Part shown: piece by piece, positions 1 through 8,647 of the stretch
How the letters are laid out: each line of letters begins with the position of its first letter
Position numbering within the stretch: the stretch's first letter is position 1
Source of the DNA: JAHBNG01 sp039028975
GTDB taxonomy: Bacteria; Chloroflexota; Anaerolineae; Caldilineales; Caldilineaceae
Direction: 5' to 3'
DNA: 52,655 nucleotides
Assembly: GCA_039028975.1 (NCBI GenBank)
Contig: JBCCHB010000121.1
Coordinates: forward strand, 1 to 52,655
Position numbers and translations under genes: made by a program
The notes under the pieces: model-generated
What the model saw: the letters and a program-made list of their open reading frames with translations, nothing else
The model's database searches: none
What the model was told of the DNA's origin: nothing

Positions 1-126
1 TTCGCCAAATTACGCAGCTTCGCTCTCAACGTCTTTCGCTTTAACAGCGTCACCAATGTCAGTGATGAGATTTTTGATAATTGTATGGACTTTGACTCTT
101 TGGCTCTCTATTCTGGCTTACTTTAG
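1..126 (+). pseudogene. C-terminal end of a DDE-type transposase (cut by window edge)
   Basis: Frame 1 is open from the window edge to a TAG at 124-126 and gives 41 residues containing KLRSFALNVFRFNSVTNVSD and a short acidic tail. Blocks of the form LR-x-x-ALN-hydrophobic-R-x-N near the stop are common at the C-terminus of IS4/ISAs1-like DDE transposases; that is recognition from memory, not a search. It runs convergently into the glycosyltransferase gene on the other strand and overlaps its last 68 bases, so the tail of that protein is read from antisense transposase sequence. No start is visible here. It could be a chance open frame, but composition and the typical end make a real IS remnant more likely. 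Confidence 0.4.
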
Positions 127-2437
127 CACTGAACAGCCCTGCTGTCGTATCGGCTTCCTCTAGATCATACACGTAAATCATAGGATCACTACGTAGATTT
201 CGAATAAAGCTCAATTTCCCATATCCGTAACGCTCTTTAATTTCGTCCAGTAGACCCTTATTGGGTGGAATCAGAAGGCGACTCTTTGGTGGTAAATTCT
301 CGGGCCATTGCCCCGCAACCAAATCTCTTATCTCTCTTGGCGAACGCAGATCAGAAGCAAAGAATTTGACAATCGGATTCTTACTACCTACCGTGGCCGC
401 TGAAGAAGGAACATCAAATACCGGATTATCCTGAGACAAGTCTTGAAGAGTAACTTGGGAAGGAAAATGGAAACTCGAGCCATTCTTTACCTCTTGCCCT
501 GGCTGAACTAGAAAAATAAACGGCTGGTTTTGGCTGGTTTCTTTTATTGCACGCCCCACATAACTCGCCAGGTCCTCTTGGTGGTGAGCATAGGTATAGT
601 AAGCTAGCCATCCCTGAAAGCTACCCCAAGCAACCAAGCCAATGGCAAGATAAACGGTTGTCTGCTCCAACCAGGATCCAGCAAACTGCATTAACGCTAC
701 CCGAACGCGGTCCAAGGCAAATGCAATGATCAAACCGATAATGGGTAATAGAGGCAGCAAGCGAGGCCAAAACGGAGCACTGAGACTAATGGACGCCCAA
801 ATAATTCCGCCTCCCAAGGCAGAAAGAACAAGCCAGCCAACCAAGCGATCCAGATTCAGGGCTAGTACGCCAATGCCAAGCAGGAAGAGAGGGGCCAACC
901 ATTGGTTAAGGAAGGGTCCAGTAAAGTCGAAGAGGGTTCCTACATTGGGAAATATATTGAAGGTCAGCGAAGTCAGACGCAGGTTCTCGAGTAGCAGCGC
1001 ATCGACCCCGCGTGAGAAAAAAAGCGTCTGTACCCGAACCGTTGTCATGGGGGTCAGCAGCAAATCGCTTTGAGCATAAGATGCAAAGGAATCGGGGAGT
1101 CGGCTCCATACGCTACCAAAGGGCAAAAGGACAAGAGCAATACCAGCCAACCAGATTGCAAAGCCCCGTGTGCCAACACTATGTTTGGAAAATAGCCAGT
1201 CTCGCCGAATGAGCCAGACACCGATCCACCAGATGGGTGTGATGATCAAGTAGAAGAAACCGCTTGCATAGAGTACGCTTGCTAGACCGATTAACACACC
1301 ACTCACCCCTAATGCAACAACGTCTCGGTTGCGAAGACCCCGCAGTAGCGCCCACAGCCCCAGGGTACCCCACGCCGTTGGACCAAGGAAAACAGGGAGA
1401 CGGCTAAAGTGAGCGACAATGTGACCAAAGCCGACCACCCCAGCCGCGAGGAAGCCAATCCACCGACCATCATCTTCCAACAGTGTTCCGTATGGCCCGA
1501 ATTGTGGTACACGGCGGAACAACTCACAGCCTAAAAGCCAGGTGGCAAAGATTGTTAACAGCCCTGTAACCACGCCAACCAGTCGCAACCCCAGGAGCGG
1601 ATCTTCAACAAGCCAGATAGAGAGAGCCGAAGGAATATAGGCCAACATGGGCAATCCCGTTACTCCCGGGTGAAATAGTTGCGTCGACTCTCCCTGCAAA
1701 ATCGCAAAGGATTGTAATCCAATATTTGCCACAACGGCATCAATACGCACAGGCATCTCTACCAGTTGCCAAGCAAAGAGTATGCCAGCCAGAATTAACA
1801 ACAACAGCAGGGAACGCCAGCCTGACTCTGGACGAACGGGTATCGAGTGAATGGTTGATGAATGGGTTGCCAATGAGTTACCTTGTAAAGGGGAATAACC
1901 CAAGCCGCGGTTTCTGTTTAAATTTTCAGTGCCTGTTATACGGCGTGTAGAAAGATCAATGAGGAAGATACTACAGAAAAAGAAGAGGAATGAACTAAGC
2001 CAAATCGCTTGTAGTTCAGGGGTATCGGTGTCAAACACGCTGATCTGTACGGATACAAAAAATGTCATCCCAACGGCCATTAGGGTGATCAGCTGAGATA
2101 TCCACAGGACCAAAAACCAACGAGAGTAGTGAGGTGCCTGAACGCCAGATACAACATCTGGTAGACGGGGTACATTGGGATAAAGACGAGCAGCTAATAG
2201 ACCAAACGCGGTGCTCCCCAATGCAGCCAACATTAAACCAAATGATATAAGCTCATCTGGTGACAATACCTCCAATTGGCCAAGAATGGGGAGATAGTCA
2301 CCGACTATGCCATAATTCCCTAGGGAAATCTGCTGTAGTGGCTCAACACTACGTTGGTCAAAGATTGACTGAGCAATATAGACTGATCCAAGTGCGAGCA
2401 ATACAAGAACAAAACGAATCAGTCGCACAATATACAC
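59..2437 (-). CDS. GT39/ArnT-like polytopic membrane glycosyltransferase
   Basis: This 792-residue protein has many hydrophobic helices: one at the N-terminus (about 5-25), three between about 60 and 165, and a dense set from about 210 to 600, followed by a soluble C-terminal part of about 170 residues. This layout fits the PMT/ArnT (GT39, GT-C fold) type, which moves a sugar from a polyprenyl-phosphate carrier to a protein or lipid on the outer face of the cytoplasmic membrane. The first extracytoplasmic loop after about residue 225 (VRIDAVVANIGLQ followed by LFHPGVTGLPML) is typical of Chloroflexota members; the classic catalytic DE pair is not obvious, so donor and acceptor are unknown. 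The gene stands alone, with about 285 non-coding bases before tatA. The last 20 or so residues are Ser/Gln/His-rich and overlap an antisense transposase remnant, so the original C-terminus may have been replaced. Confidence 0.75.
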   Translation of the reverse strand: MYIVRLIRFVLVLLALGSVYIAQSIFDQRSVEPLQQISLGNYGIVGDYLPILGQLEVLSPDELISFGLMLAALGSTAFGLLAARLYPNVPRLPDVVSGVQAPHYSRWFLVLWISQLITLMAVGMTFFVSVQISVFDTDTPELQAIWLSSFLFFFCSIFLIDLSTRRITGTENLNRNRGLGYSPLQGNSLATHSSTIHSIPVRPESGWRSLLLLLILAGILFAWQLVEMPVRIDAVVANIGLQSFAILQGESTQLFHPGVTGLPMLAYIPSALSIWLVEDPLLGLRLVGVVTGLLTIFATWLLGCELFRRVPQFGPYGTLLEDDGRWIGFLAAGVVGFGHIVAHFSRLPVFLGPTAWGTLGLWALLRGLRNRDVVALGVSGVLIGLASVLYASGFFYLIITPIWWIGVWLIRRDWLFSKHSVGTRGFAIWLAGIALVLLPFGSVWSRLPDSFASYAQSDLLLTPMTTVRVQTLFFSRGVDALLLENLRLTSLTFNIFPNVGTLFDFTGPFLNQWLAPLFLLGIGVLALNLDRLVGWLVLSALGGGIIWASISLSAPFWPRLLPLLPIIGLIIAFALDRVRVALMQFAGSWLEQTTVYLAIGLVAWGSFQGWLAYYTYAHHQEDLASYVGRAIKETSQNQPFIFLVQPGQEVKNGSSFHFPSQVTLQDLSQDNPVFDVPSSAATVGSKNPIVKFFASDLRSPREIRDLVAGQWPENLPPKSRLLIPPNKGLLDEIKERYGYGKLSFIRNLRSDPMIYVYDLEEADTTAGLFSAKVSQNREPKSQSPYNYQKSHH

Positions 2438-2722
2438 ACTCTAGCCCTGCAGTGAATCGGTTCTGGCACAGATGAAAACAATGAGGGGCTAGTAGACCCA
2501 CATACGCTATTCTCATCCATGCCCAACCGCAGATTAAGTAAACATTGTCGGTTATATTGGTGGATACCATAAACTAACAGTAGGTAGACAATTTCATTCT
2601 CCTAACGAAATATTCCGCAGGACATCGCGCAGAAGAAGTTTTTGTAGAGACAAAAAATGTTAATTTACGCTGAAACCAAATATAATCGCATTGCTTATTG
2701 CAACTGCCAGTTTACTTAATAC

Positions 2723-2935
2723 TTATCTAGATTCGGAAGTAGACGTAGATGCATCGGCAGTTGCGTCTACGCTAGAATTACCTTCTTCCTCCTCATCACC
2801 TGCTGCAGCCTTACGAAATTCGCGAATTCCTTTACCGACTGAACCAAATACCTCTGGAAGTCGTCCTACACCAAAGAACATTGCTATGATGACGAGAATG
2901 ATTACCCATTCCCATACACCGGTGATGCCAAACAT
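2723..2935 (-). CDS. tatA: Twin-arginine translocase subunit TatA
   Basis: The 70-residue product has the standard TatA plan: a short periplasmic N-terminus, one membrane helix (about residues 7-22, VWEWVIILVIIAMFFGVG), the FG-x-x-RLPEVF hinge, and an amphipathic helix with Gly-Lys-Gly-Ile-Arg-Glu-Phe-Arg-Lys. An acidic, Ser/Thr-rich tail follows. TatA oligomers form the pore of the Tat pathway, which exports folded proteins with a twin-arginine signal. The start is supported by a strong AAAGGAG Shine-Dalgarno 7 bases upstream. No tatB or tatC is adjacent; in many Chloroflexota and Gram-positives a single TatA-type protein serves with TatC encoded elsewhere. An inverted repeat lies just upstream of the ribosome binding site. 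Confidence 0.9.
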   Translation of the reverse strand: MFGITGVWEWVIILVIIAMFFGVGRLPEVFGSVGKGIREFRKAAAGDEEEEGNSSVDATADASTSTSESR

Positions 2936-3258
2936 ATTACATCTCCTTTTATTCTCTCACTCTTTCCAATAAAGAATGAGTCATTCTATTTTCTCCGAAC
3001 AGCTGGGTTCAATTTATTACAAAGCGAAAAATCAGTTTAGAAATGCTTATCTTGCAAGAGTATGAAAGGTACCATTTCCTTTTTGTGGGGTAGATTATAC
3101 ACCTGTTGGGAATTCATCGCAAGGTAGATGGTTGGCTAGCAAATTTTTTTCCCAGCTTCTGTCTGTATGGCACCCCTTTTGAGAACGTACTTTTCCTGAA
3201 CAGATCCTGGGTATGCCTGTAGGGCCATCATGATAAGTTATCAATGGACATCAAATGC
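2936..3258. other. Intergenic region, argH to tatA
   Basis: This 323-base stretch holds the tatA leader at its left end, with the Shine-Dalgarno at 2942-2948 and an inverted repeat at 2956-2980. No ORF, RNA gene or clear terminator was recognised in the rest. Confidence 0.6.
2956..2980 (-). promoter_or_regulatory. Inverted repeat in the tatA leader
   Basis: Two 10-base arms (2956-2965 and 2971-2980) pair with one mismatch around a 5-base spacer (CTCATTCTTT / AAAGAGTGAG read on the minus strand). The repeat ends 7 bases before the tatA Shine-Dalgarno, so it could be an operator or an RNA hairpin tuning translation. Function is inferred from position only. Confidence 0.35.
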
Positions 3259-4734
3259 TTAGCCAATATACCCTCTGATCGCATCGGCACGCAAAATATC
3301 TGCCAGTCTAAGGCTATGCTTAATCTCATCAAACCAGCGAACATCATTATCGAGTGCAACGGATTGATGAGAAAGAACACTTGCCGTGGCCGTGGGGGCA
3401 ACCCCGCCTAAGCCATTGCGAGCTTCTACAAAATGGTCGGGATCCAGTGCTCGTTGGAACTCCTCCTCGGATAATTCGAGCTGCCTTCCTAGCACGTCCA
3501 ATGCAGCGGCTTGCAGTAGAGCCATGCTTAACTGAGTAGAAGGCTGTTCGCTCTCGATTGCCTTTCGGATCATGGTCGCCACGATCTGATGGGCTTGACG
3601 AAAAGCAAGTCCACAGTCTCGCACCATGACATCGGCTAGCTCGGTTGCTGTCATGAAGCCCTCATCTGCTCGAGAGCGGAGCAATTCATGATTCAATTTC
3701 ACCGTCTCAAAAAATGCTGTATACAGAGAAATAGATTCTTTCAAAGTCCCGAGCGCGGCCATCAACGGAGGTAAGATCTCATCTTCAATATCTTGGGTAT
3801 CACCATATGGGATATTATGACATTGGATGCTTATGGTCTGCCCATACCCAATAGCACGGCTCAGCCGAGCACGTAGATGCTCTAGAACCACTGGATTGCG
3901 CTTTTGAGGCATAATAGAGCTGATCTGTATAAAACTGTCATCAATATGAAGAGCAGAAGCTTCCTTCGTTGCCAAAAAGAGCAAATCCTTGGTCACCCTG
4001 CTTAGGCCAATGGCTACTGATTGAACTGCGAAACCGACATCCGTCAAATGATCACCTGCACCAATGCTGTGATGTGTACTCGCAATCACGGCATCAAAAC
4101 CAAGCAGTTGGGCAACCCGTTGTCGATCGATAGGAAAACCTGTGCCTGTAAAAGCAGCAGCGCCTAATGGTGACTCATTGACATTATTATAGGCACTCTT
4201 CAAACGATTCTGATCCTTGGCCAGGAACGTAAGAATTCCAGCCAAGTAGTGGGCAAAGGTCACCGGTTGAGCAGGTTGCGTGTGTGTATAGCCAGGCATC
4301 AAGGTTTCAATATGATCCTGGGCAGTCGCGAGTATCGCTCTCCTTAGCCCCAATAGCCCATTCCCAACTTCTAAGAGCTGCGTCCGCAGCGCCATTCGTG
4401 CTAGGGCCTGTCCCAGGTCATTTCGGCTTCGGGCAAGCTGTAGATTCCCGCCCCATTCTTTACCCGCTTGCCGGATAATCTGGTCTTCAATTCGGAAGAA
4501 GAGATCTTCAATTCCGGGTTTGTAATCGTAGGCATCGCTCCCTTGCTGCCTGATCAGTGCCACAGCCAATAACAGTGCAGTTGCATTCTCTGCAGTAATC
4601 ACACCACACTCAGCCAGCATAAGTGTATGAGCCTCGTGGGCTGCCAACATCGGCTCAAAAAAATAATGCAAGGCATCTACATAAGCTGGATAGAGAACTG
4701 TCTCACTGTAAATGGAATGTGGAAACTCTGCCAT
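3259..4734 (-). CDS. argH: Argininosuccinate lyase
   Basis: This 491-residue member of the fumarase/aspartase superfamily would cleave argininosuccinate to arginine and fumarate, the last step of arginine synthesis, in the cytoplasm as a homotetramer. Visible signatures are ARSRNDL (about 110), PGYTHTQPAQPVTFAHYL (about 150-170) and the mobile signature loop SSIMPQKRNP (about 280) that carries the catalytic serine. It is slightly longer than the usual 460 residues and lacks the KLWGGRF motif that normally opens ArgH; the canonical SPGGTAP-type C-terminal segment appears as GLGGVAPTATAS. It is therefore a divergent ArgH, and a lyase with another amino acid substrate is possible. The start ATG lies just after a small gene on the same strand (10-base gap), suggesting a two-gene transcript. 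Confidence 0.8.
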   Translation of the reverse strand: MAEFPHSIYSETVLYPAYVDALHYFFEPMLAAHEAHTLMLAECGVITAENATALLLAVALIRQQGSDAYDYKPGIEDLFFRIEDQIIRQAGKEWGGNLQLARSRNDLGQALARMALRTQLLEVGNGLLGLRRAILATAQDHIETLMPGYTHTQPAQPVTFAHYLAGILTFLAKDQNRLKSAYNNVNESPLGAAAFTGTGFPIDRQRVAQLLGFDAVIASTHHSIGAGDHLTDVGFAVQSVAIGLSRVTKDLLFLATKEASALHIDDSFIQISSIMPQKRNPVVLEHLRARLSRAIGYGQTISIQCHNIPYGDTQDIEDEILPPLMAALGTLKESISLYTAFFETVKLNHELLRSRADEGFMTATELADVMVRDCGLAFRQAHQIVATMIRKAIESEQPSTQLSMALLQAAALDVLGRQLELSEEEFQRALDPDHFVEARNGLGGVAPTATASVLSHQSVALDNDVRWFDEIKHSLRLADILRADAIRGYIG

Positions 4735-4744
4735 GGTTTTTGTG

Positions 4745-5227
4745 CTACCTAGCCATGTTATTTAAACGGTTTACCAGTTTACTGTCTTCAAGAACTTTTT
4801 CTTCCCATTCTCGCCGGGCATCTATCGCCTTACGCAAGGCTCCCATGAAACCGTTACTAGCGATGTAAAATTTCTTACAGACCGCTTTTCCGGTGTCAGA
4901 CTCAACCCATGTAGCATAAAATGCGCCTTTGCTACCCGTTGTAGGTGAGTAAGAGACACCGTTGACATTGGTGCTATTGGCCTTGGTTGTATGCAATTGG
5001 AAAGGCAGCTTTGGGTTTGAGGCAACAAATCGTTCACGTTCGATGATCGCCTCCATTAGAGCCATTTTTGCACTTCCATAATCAGCATCGACAAATGCTC
5101 GTGAAAATTTTCTGCCATTACGTTGAATTTTCAACCACCAGAAAGATCGCTCTGAACGTTCTTGGCGGTGTATATTGCTCATATCATATCGTGAAGTATC
5201 AAAAGGTGCTTTTGCAATGCGGGACAT
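4745..5227 (-). CDS. AP2/integrase-arm-like putative DNA-binding protein
   Basis: The 160-residue protein contains two similar segments, at about 17-65 (SFWWLKIQRNGRKFSRAFVD followed by YGSAKMALMEAI) and about 95-143 (FYATWVESDTGK followed by KKFYIASNGFMGALRKAID). The pattern is three short strands, with basic/aromatic residues, then an Ala-rich helix. It resembles the three-stranded sheet plus helix of AP2 domains and integrase arm-binding domains, which bind DNA through the sheet. The assignment is by pattern only. No catalytic residues or membrane segments are seen. It precedes argH on the same strand with a 10-base gap. A consensus -10 box lies 35 bases upstream of the start. The product may be a small transcription factor or an orphaned homing-endonuclease/integrase accessory domain. 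Confidence 0.6.
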   Translation of the reverse strand: MSRIAKAPFDTSRYDMSNIHRQERSERSFWWLKIQRNGRKFSRAFVDADYGSAKMALMEAIIERERFVASNPKLPFQLHTTKANSTNVNGVSYSPTTGSKGAFYATWVESDTGKAVCKKFYIASNGFMGALRKAIDARREWEEKVLEDSKLVNRLNNMAR

Positions 5228-6153
5228 ACGAACTTCTCTCTCTTATTGGGTTAGAAATTTGATTATACGCTCAGCTTGGTTTGAGAACTATAGTTTGACT
5301 CTGATAAAGTTTAGGAGCGAAAATTTAATAAAACCCAAAATATGGATGCCCGATTGCTCCGATGACAACAGTCGGGACCTTGGGCATGACAACTTCCGGA
5401 ATTTATTAATCGGCGATTCTTACGAAAACAACGGTTCTCAAACTGACTATAATTAGCAAAAATGAAAACGGGGGTGTTCGGAGAGGATACAATGGTGGCC
5501 AAAGCCCCAGGTTTCATCAGAGCTAGGTAAGGTTATGAACATATTTATTGGTAACTTCTACTAAGCTATGATGAATTCTTCTGGAATTGGTCTTAGCCCC
5601 AATAGTGCTTCAAAGGACCACACCTATCAGAAGGTTTTCTATCACCTATTTTTAAGAAGTTGCCATCTATTCTATCGAAAGTGGGTTGGGGAATTCGGGG
5701 TTACGCTATGAAACTCACTCACGGCAGCCATTAGCAGAACCCTTTATAGAGTTTTCTATTTTATCATAGAATTTTTTAATCCACCAGTTCTTTCATCTAA
5801 TGGATGCTATAAATTTAGTAGGTTTCAATAGGCATTTTAGTCAACAATTATGTCGAGATTGACCACAATTAATGAATCTGCCTTACTGCTGCATGCACTG
5901 TGAGTTTCCCTCTGAAAGAAGTGCACAGAATAGGGTGGATTAGCCGAGCGTCTTCATCTTATATGGTATCAGTGGAAGCGTAAAAGTCTCGGCGAGGCTA
6001 CCTAGTAGAGCGCGATGATAGCTGCTATTTGGTTGGCGTGGTTAGAAGGCATGAATGTGAAATTTGAATCAAGTTTTAGTCAAGCGATGCGAAAGTTCTC
6101 TTCATCCCAAAAATTTACGTTGTATTTTTTTGCTCATGGCAAATTCTCGTAAG
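5228..6153. other. Non-coding stretch between fmt and the AP2-like gene
   Basis: These 926 bases contain only short, compositionally poor open frames without ribosome binding sites or recognisable motifs. The sequence is AT-rich and ORF-poor on both strands. Apart from the candidate promoter at 5262-5267, I see no RNA gene, repeat array or transposon end. It may be decayed sequence. Confidence 0.6.
5262..5267 (-). promoter_or_regulatory. Candidate -10 box for the AP2-like/argH unit
   Basis: A perfect TATAAT on the minus strand lies 35 bases upstream of the ATG of the AP2-like gene, with an AGAGAGAAG ribosome binding region between them. No good -35 box is seen at 16-18 bases, so this is a weak sigma-70-type call. 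Confidence 0.3.
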
Positions 6154-7173
6154 TTATGATTGAGAATGGGGGAGTTGGCAGTGGATAAAGTCTGGGAAGC
6201 CATTTAGAAAGGCTTGTATCTCCATGGGGCGTTTGCCTGCTGGTTGCACCGTATGCAATAAAAGGAGGGCTTCTCCGGTACCAACCGCTGGTCCGTGGGA
6301 GGTTGCAACTACAAATCCGGGAGGGATACTTTCATCGGAGTACTCATTGGGCAGAGATAGATCTCTGAGACACGCCTGATCGAGTACAGATGCACTAATA
6401 ATCTTGAATGGTTGGTCACGCCATTCTGTATAAGCGCTTGGCCAAGGTGCATAGGCCCGAGTCATTCGTTCAATATAGGCAGCACTCCGCTGCCAGTCAA
6501 TCTCTCCAGCACGTTTTTTTATGATCCGGCAAATGGATGGTTCGCCTGCAAGTTCATCCTGAGCTGTAGGCCATAGCTCACCGTCAAGCCATTGGGGAAG
6601 TGTTTCAACAAGGAGCGCAGCACCTTGAATAGAGAGCCTCTCGGTAAGCGTTGCTGTTGTGTCAGTCGGGTAGATTGGCTCTTCCTCTTGGGCCAAGACG
6701 GGTCCTGTATCCAGCCCTTCTTCCATGAGCATAATGGAATTCCCTGTCTCGCTTAAACCATCCAAAATTGCCCCAGTAATGGGAGATGCACCCCGATAGG
6801 CGGGCAACAAGCTTGCATGCAAGTTGATCGCACCAAAGGTTGGTACGTCCAGCACCTCAATAGGTAGTATCATTCCATAAGCTGCCACGACGATTAAGTC
6901 CGGGGCCAAGGCCTTTAACTGGGCAATCCCTTCGGCATTGCTGCGCAGACGCTCTGGCTGTACCACAAGGATCTCATGGGCTTCAGCAAGCTGTTTAACT
7001 GGGCTAGCAACGACTTTCTTACCTCGTCCAGACCGGCGATCTGGTTGTGTATAAACAGCAACTACTTTCCAGTTGTTTCGCTCGTCAGCCTCGAGTAAGC
7101 CGGCCAAGCTTGGCACGGCAAATTCGGGCGTTCCCATAAAAACAATACGCGCCTTATCCGTAAAATCGCTCAT
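6154..7173 (-). CDS. fmt: Methionyl-tRNA formyltransferase
   Basis: The protein (339 residues from the chosen ATG) would transfer a formyl group from 10-formyl-tetrahydrofolate to Met-tRNA(fMet), making the initiator tRNA. Visible hallmarks are RIVFMGTPEFAVPSL near the N-terminus, the folate-binding/catalytic region INLHASLLPAYRGASPI, and the C-terminal tRNA-binding (OB-like) half with INWQ-type EIDWQRSA. Length is close to the usual 310-320 with a short extension. A TTG at 7197 in the same frame would add eight residues; the ATG at 7173 fits family N-termini better and is preceded by a GAGTG element. It is the last gene of a minus-strand run that begins with the amidohydrolase at 13.1 kb. 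Confidence 0.93.
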   Translation of the reverse strand: MSDFTDKARIVFMGTPEFAVPSLAGLLEADERNNWKVVAVYTQPDRRSGRGKKVVASPVKQLAEAHEILVVQPERLRSNAEGIAQLKALAPDLIVVAAYGMILPIEVLDVPTFGAINLHASLLPAYRGASPITGAILDGLSETGNSIMLMEEGLDTGPVLAQEEEPIYPTDTTATLTERLSIQGAALLVETLPQWLDGELWPTAQDELAGEPSICRIIKKRAGEIDWQRSAAYIERMTRAYAPWPSAYTEWRDQPFKIISASVLDQACLRDLSLPNEYSDESIPPGFVVATSHGPAVGTGEALLLLHTVQPAGKRPMEIQAFLNGFPDFIHCQLPHSQS

Positions 7174-7218
7174 TTCTACACTCAGTTTCAATGGCAAACT
7201 GTGGAAAACTACTTCAAA

Positions 7219-7428
7219 TTACCGCAACATATCACCAAATTGGCGGGCAAGGGTTAAGATACTCATCCCCAGCGAAAAATAGTCGGTTGGCCCTAACTTC
7301 GCTACGCCGCGAATCTCCCCAGATTCATCATCATCCGGATCACTATCAGTGGCCACCCAGGCAAAAGCTGCACCTAATAGGGCGCCTGAAACCAAACCGA
7401 TCAACACTGCTTTACGCCGGTTGCTCAT
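7219..7428 (-). CDS. Small glycine/alanine-helix membrane protein
   Basis: The 69-residue product has one membrane helix near the N-terminus (about 7-25, LIGLVSGALLGAAFAWVA), an acidic stretch (DSDPDDDESGE) and a second amphipathic region ending LTLARQFGDMLR. The ATG at 7428 has an AGAGGA ribosome binding site upstream; a TTG one codon earlier is less likely. Gly/Ala-rich helices with small-x-x-x-small spacing, as in SGALLGAA, often pack in membrane oligomers. It lies between fmt and another small membrane protein with short gaps, so it is probably co-transcribed. The function is not recognised. Confidence 0.7.
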   Translation of the reverse strand: MSNRRKAVLIGLVSGALLGAAFAWVATDSDPDDDESGEIRGVAKLGPTDYFSLGMSILTLARQFGDMLR

Positions 7429-7441
7429 CAACTATGTCCTC

Positions 7442-7732
7442 TCAATATGATTTATTCGGGTTCTTGATACGTGAAAGCGTTGTCTTGGCCCGTGTCAGGT
7501 TCGACCGAAGCCGCATGACGGGTTCTATTGCCATTTGGCTTGCTTGATCGGTCTTCTCCCGAACAGCCTTAACCTGGACCTGACCTTGTTGGATTACTGC
7601 CTTCGTCTTCTGCTGCACTGTATTCATAAAGCGCACCACAAAATAAAGGGCAACGATCGGGATTAAGAGTGCCATAAGACAAAAGAGCGAAAGCCATATG
7701 ATTGCCAGATCACGTCCAAATGAAAAATCCAT
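7442..7732 (-). CDS. Small membrane protein with amphipathic C-terminal helix
   Basis: The 96-residue protein has one long hydrophobic segment (about 9-33, AIIWLSLFCLMALLIPIVAL and on) followed by a charged, probably helical or coiled-coil tail rich in Gln, Lys and Arg (about 38-96). This single-anchor plus coil plan is seen in scaffolding and apolipoprotein-like small proteins, but no family is recognised. Its stop is 13 bases before the start of the next small membrane protein, and it follows the leucine-rich-repeat gene on the same strand; the conserved order suggests one transcript ending in fmt. Confidence 0.7.
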   Translation of the reverse strand: MDFSFGRDLAIIWLSLFCLMALLIPIVALYFVVRFMNTVQQKTKAVIQQGQVQVKAVREKTDQASQMAIEPVMRLRSNLTRAKTTLSRIKNPNKSY

Positions 7733-7774
7733 AGTGATTATTTTAACATAAGTTTGGCCATTTGCGTGTAGAAG

Positions 7775-8647
7775 TCAATGCAGAACAGTATTTCGAGTAC
7801 CTATCGGCTCTTGCGACTCTTCTTCTAGCAGAAAGTTACGAACGGCATCAATCCCTTGCCTAATGATCTCTTTGGGAATGGTAAGTGGATTGTCTCCTAA
7901 ATCAAGCACGCCCTCTTCAAATTGACCATATCTCTCCAGTGAAATATGGTTTATCCCCGGCAAATCCAGCAACGCTGGCGAAATGCGCTTGATGCGGTTA
8001 CCGCGTAACCCTAGGTAAGTCAGCCCGCTCATCTTGTAGATAGCCAGGGGAAGTGATGTTAGCTGATTGTGGCTCAGTTCTAGCCTCTCTAATCCCGTCA
8101 TAGAGAGCAGCAATTCTGGAAATGTATGCAGCTGATTAGCGCTTAGATCCAAATAGGTTAAGTCGTCCATCAACAACAAGGATTCTGGCAAGTCTGTCAA
8201 CATGTTATGACGTAAATCCAGCGTTTCTAATCGGGTTAGGCGGGCCATCTCCTTAGGTAAGGAATTGATCTCATTGCCATTCAGGTAGAGTTCCTCTAAG
8301 GCAGAAAGGTACGTAACACTGATAGGCATGGTTGTCAAAAGATTTTCACTAAGATACAAGGTCTGCAGTTGACTTAACTGGCCAAATGAGTCAGGCAGGT
8401 CCGTCAACTGATTTCGGCTCAAATCCAGTTTCACCAATCTTTCTAAATAGCCAAACGATGCCGAAACCTCTTGCAGAGCATTTGCGCTCAAATATAATGA
8501 TTGTAACTGAGTCAGGGTGAACACTTCGTCTGGCACTTCGGTTAGTGTATAGTTGGTTAACCAGCCATTCAGATCAAGCTCGATTGCATTGATCTGTCTG
8601 GCTCGTGCCACCAACTGTTGGATCTCTTGTGGTGCTTGGGGCATCAT
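7775..8647 (-). CDS. Leucine-rich-repeat protein
   Basis: About nine leucine-rich repeats of 23 residues fill the 290-residue protein, with the bacterial consensus L-x-x-LDLS-x-N-x-L-x-x-LP (for example LVKLDLSRNQLTDLPDSFGQ at about 95). No signal peptide or kinase, ubiquitin-ligase or Roc domain is present, so it is probably a cytoplasmic protein-interaction scaffold. The start is chosen at the ATG at 8645-8647, which overlaps the TGA of the upstream DHH-CBS-CCA gene (ATGA), implying translational coupling; an in-frame ATG nine codons upstream would overlap that gene by 31 bases. The C-terminal 40 residues (after NPLTIPKEII) are capped by a short helix. The partner is unknown; the repeats belong to the leucine-zipper-free, Ras-suppressor-like class. 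Confidence 0.85.
   Translation of the reverse strand: MMPQAPQEIQQLVARARQINAIELDLNGWLTNYTLTEVPDEVFTLTQLQSLYLSANALQEVSASFGYLERLVKLDLSRNQLTDLPDSFGQLSQLQTLYLSENLLTTMPISVTYLSALEELYLNGNEINSLPKEMARLTRLETLDLRHNMLTDLPESLLLMDDLTYLDLSANQLHTFPELLLSMTGLERLELSHNQLTSLPLAIYKMSGLTYLGLRGNRIKRISPALLDLPGINHISLERYGQFEEGVLDLGDNPLTIPKEIIRQGIDAVRNFLLEEESQEPIGTRNTVLH

Noticed and set aside
2639..2656. Hairpin TTTTTGT-AGAG-ACAAAAA after tatA
   Set aside because: The stem is almost all A/T and too weak to call a terminator.
5228..6153. Possible RNA gene in the 926-base gap
   Set aside because: No cloverleaf, no conserved TTCGA-type T-loop and no strong structured core could be found by eye.
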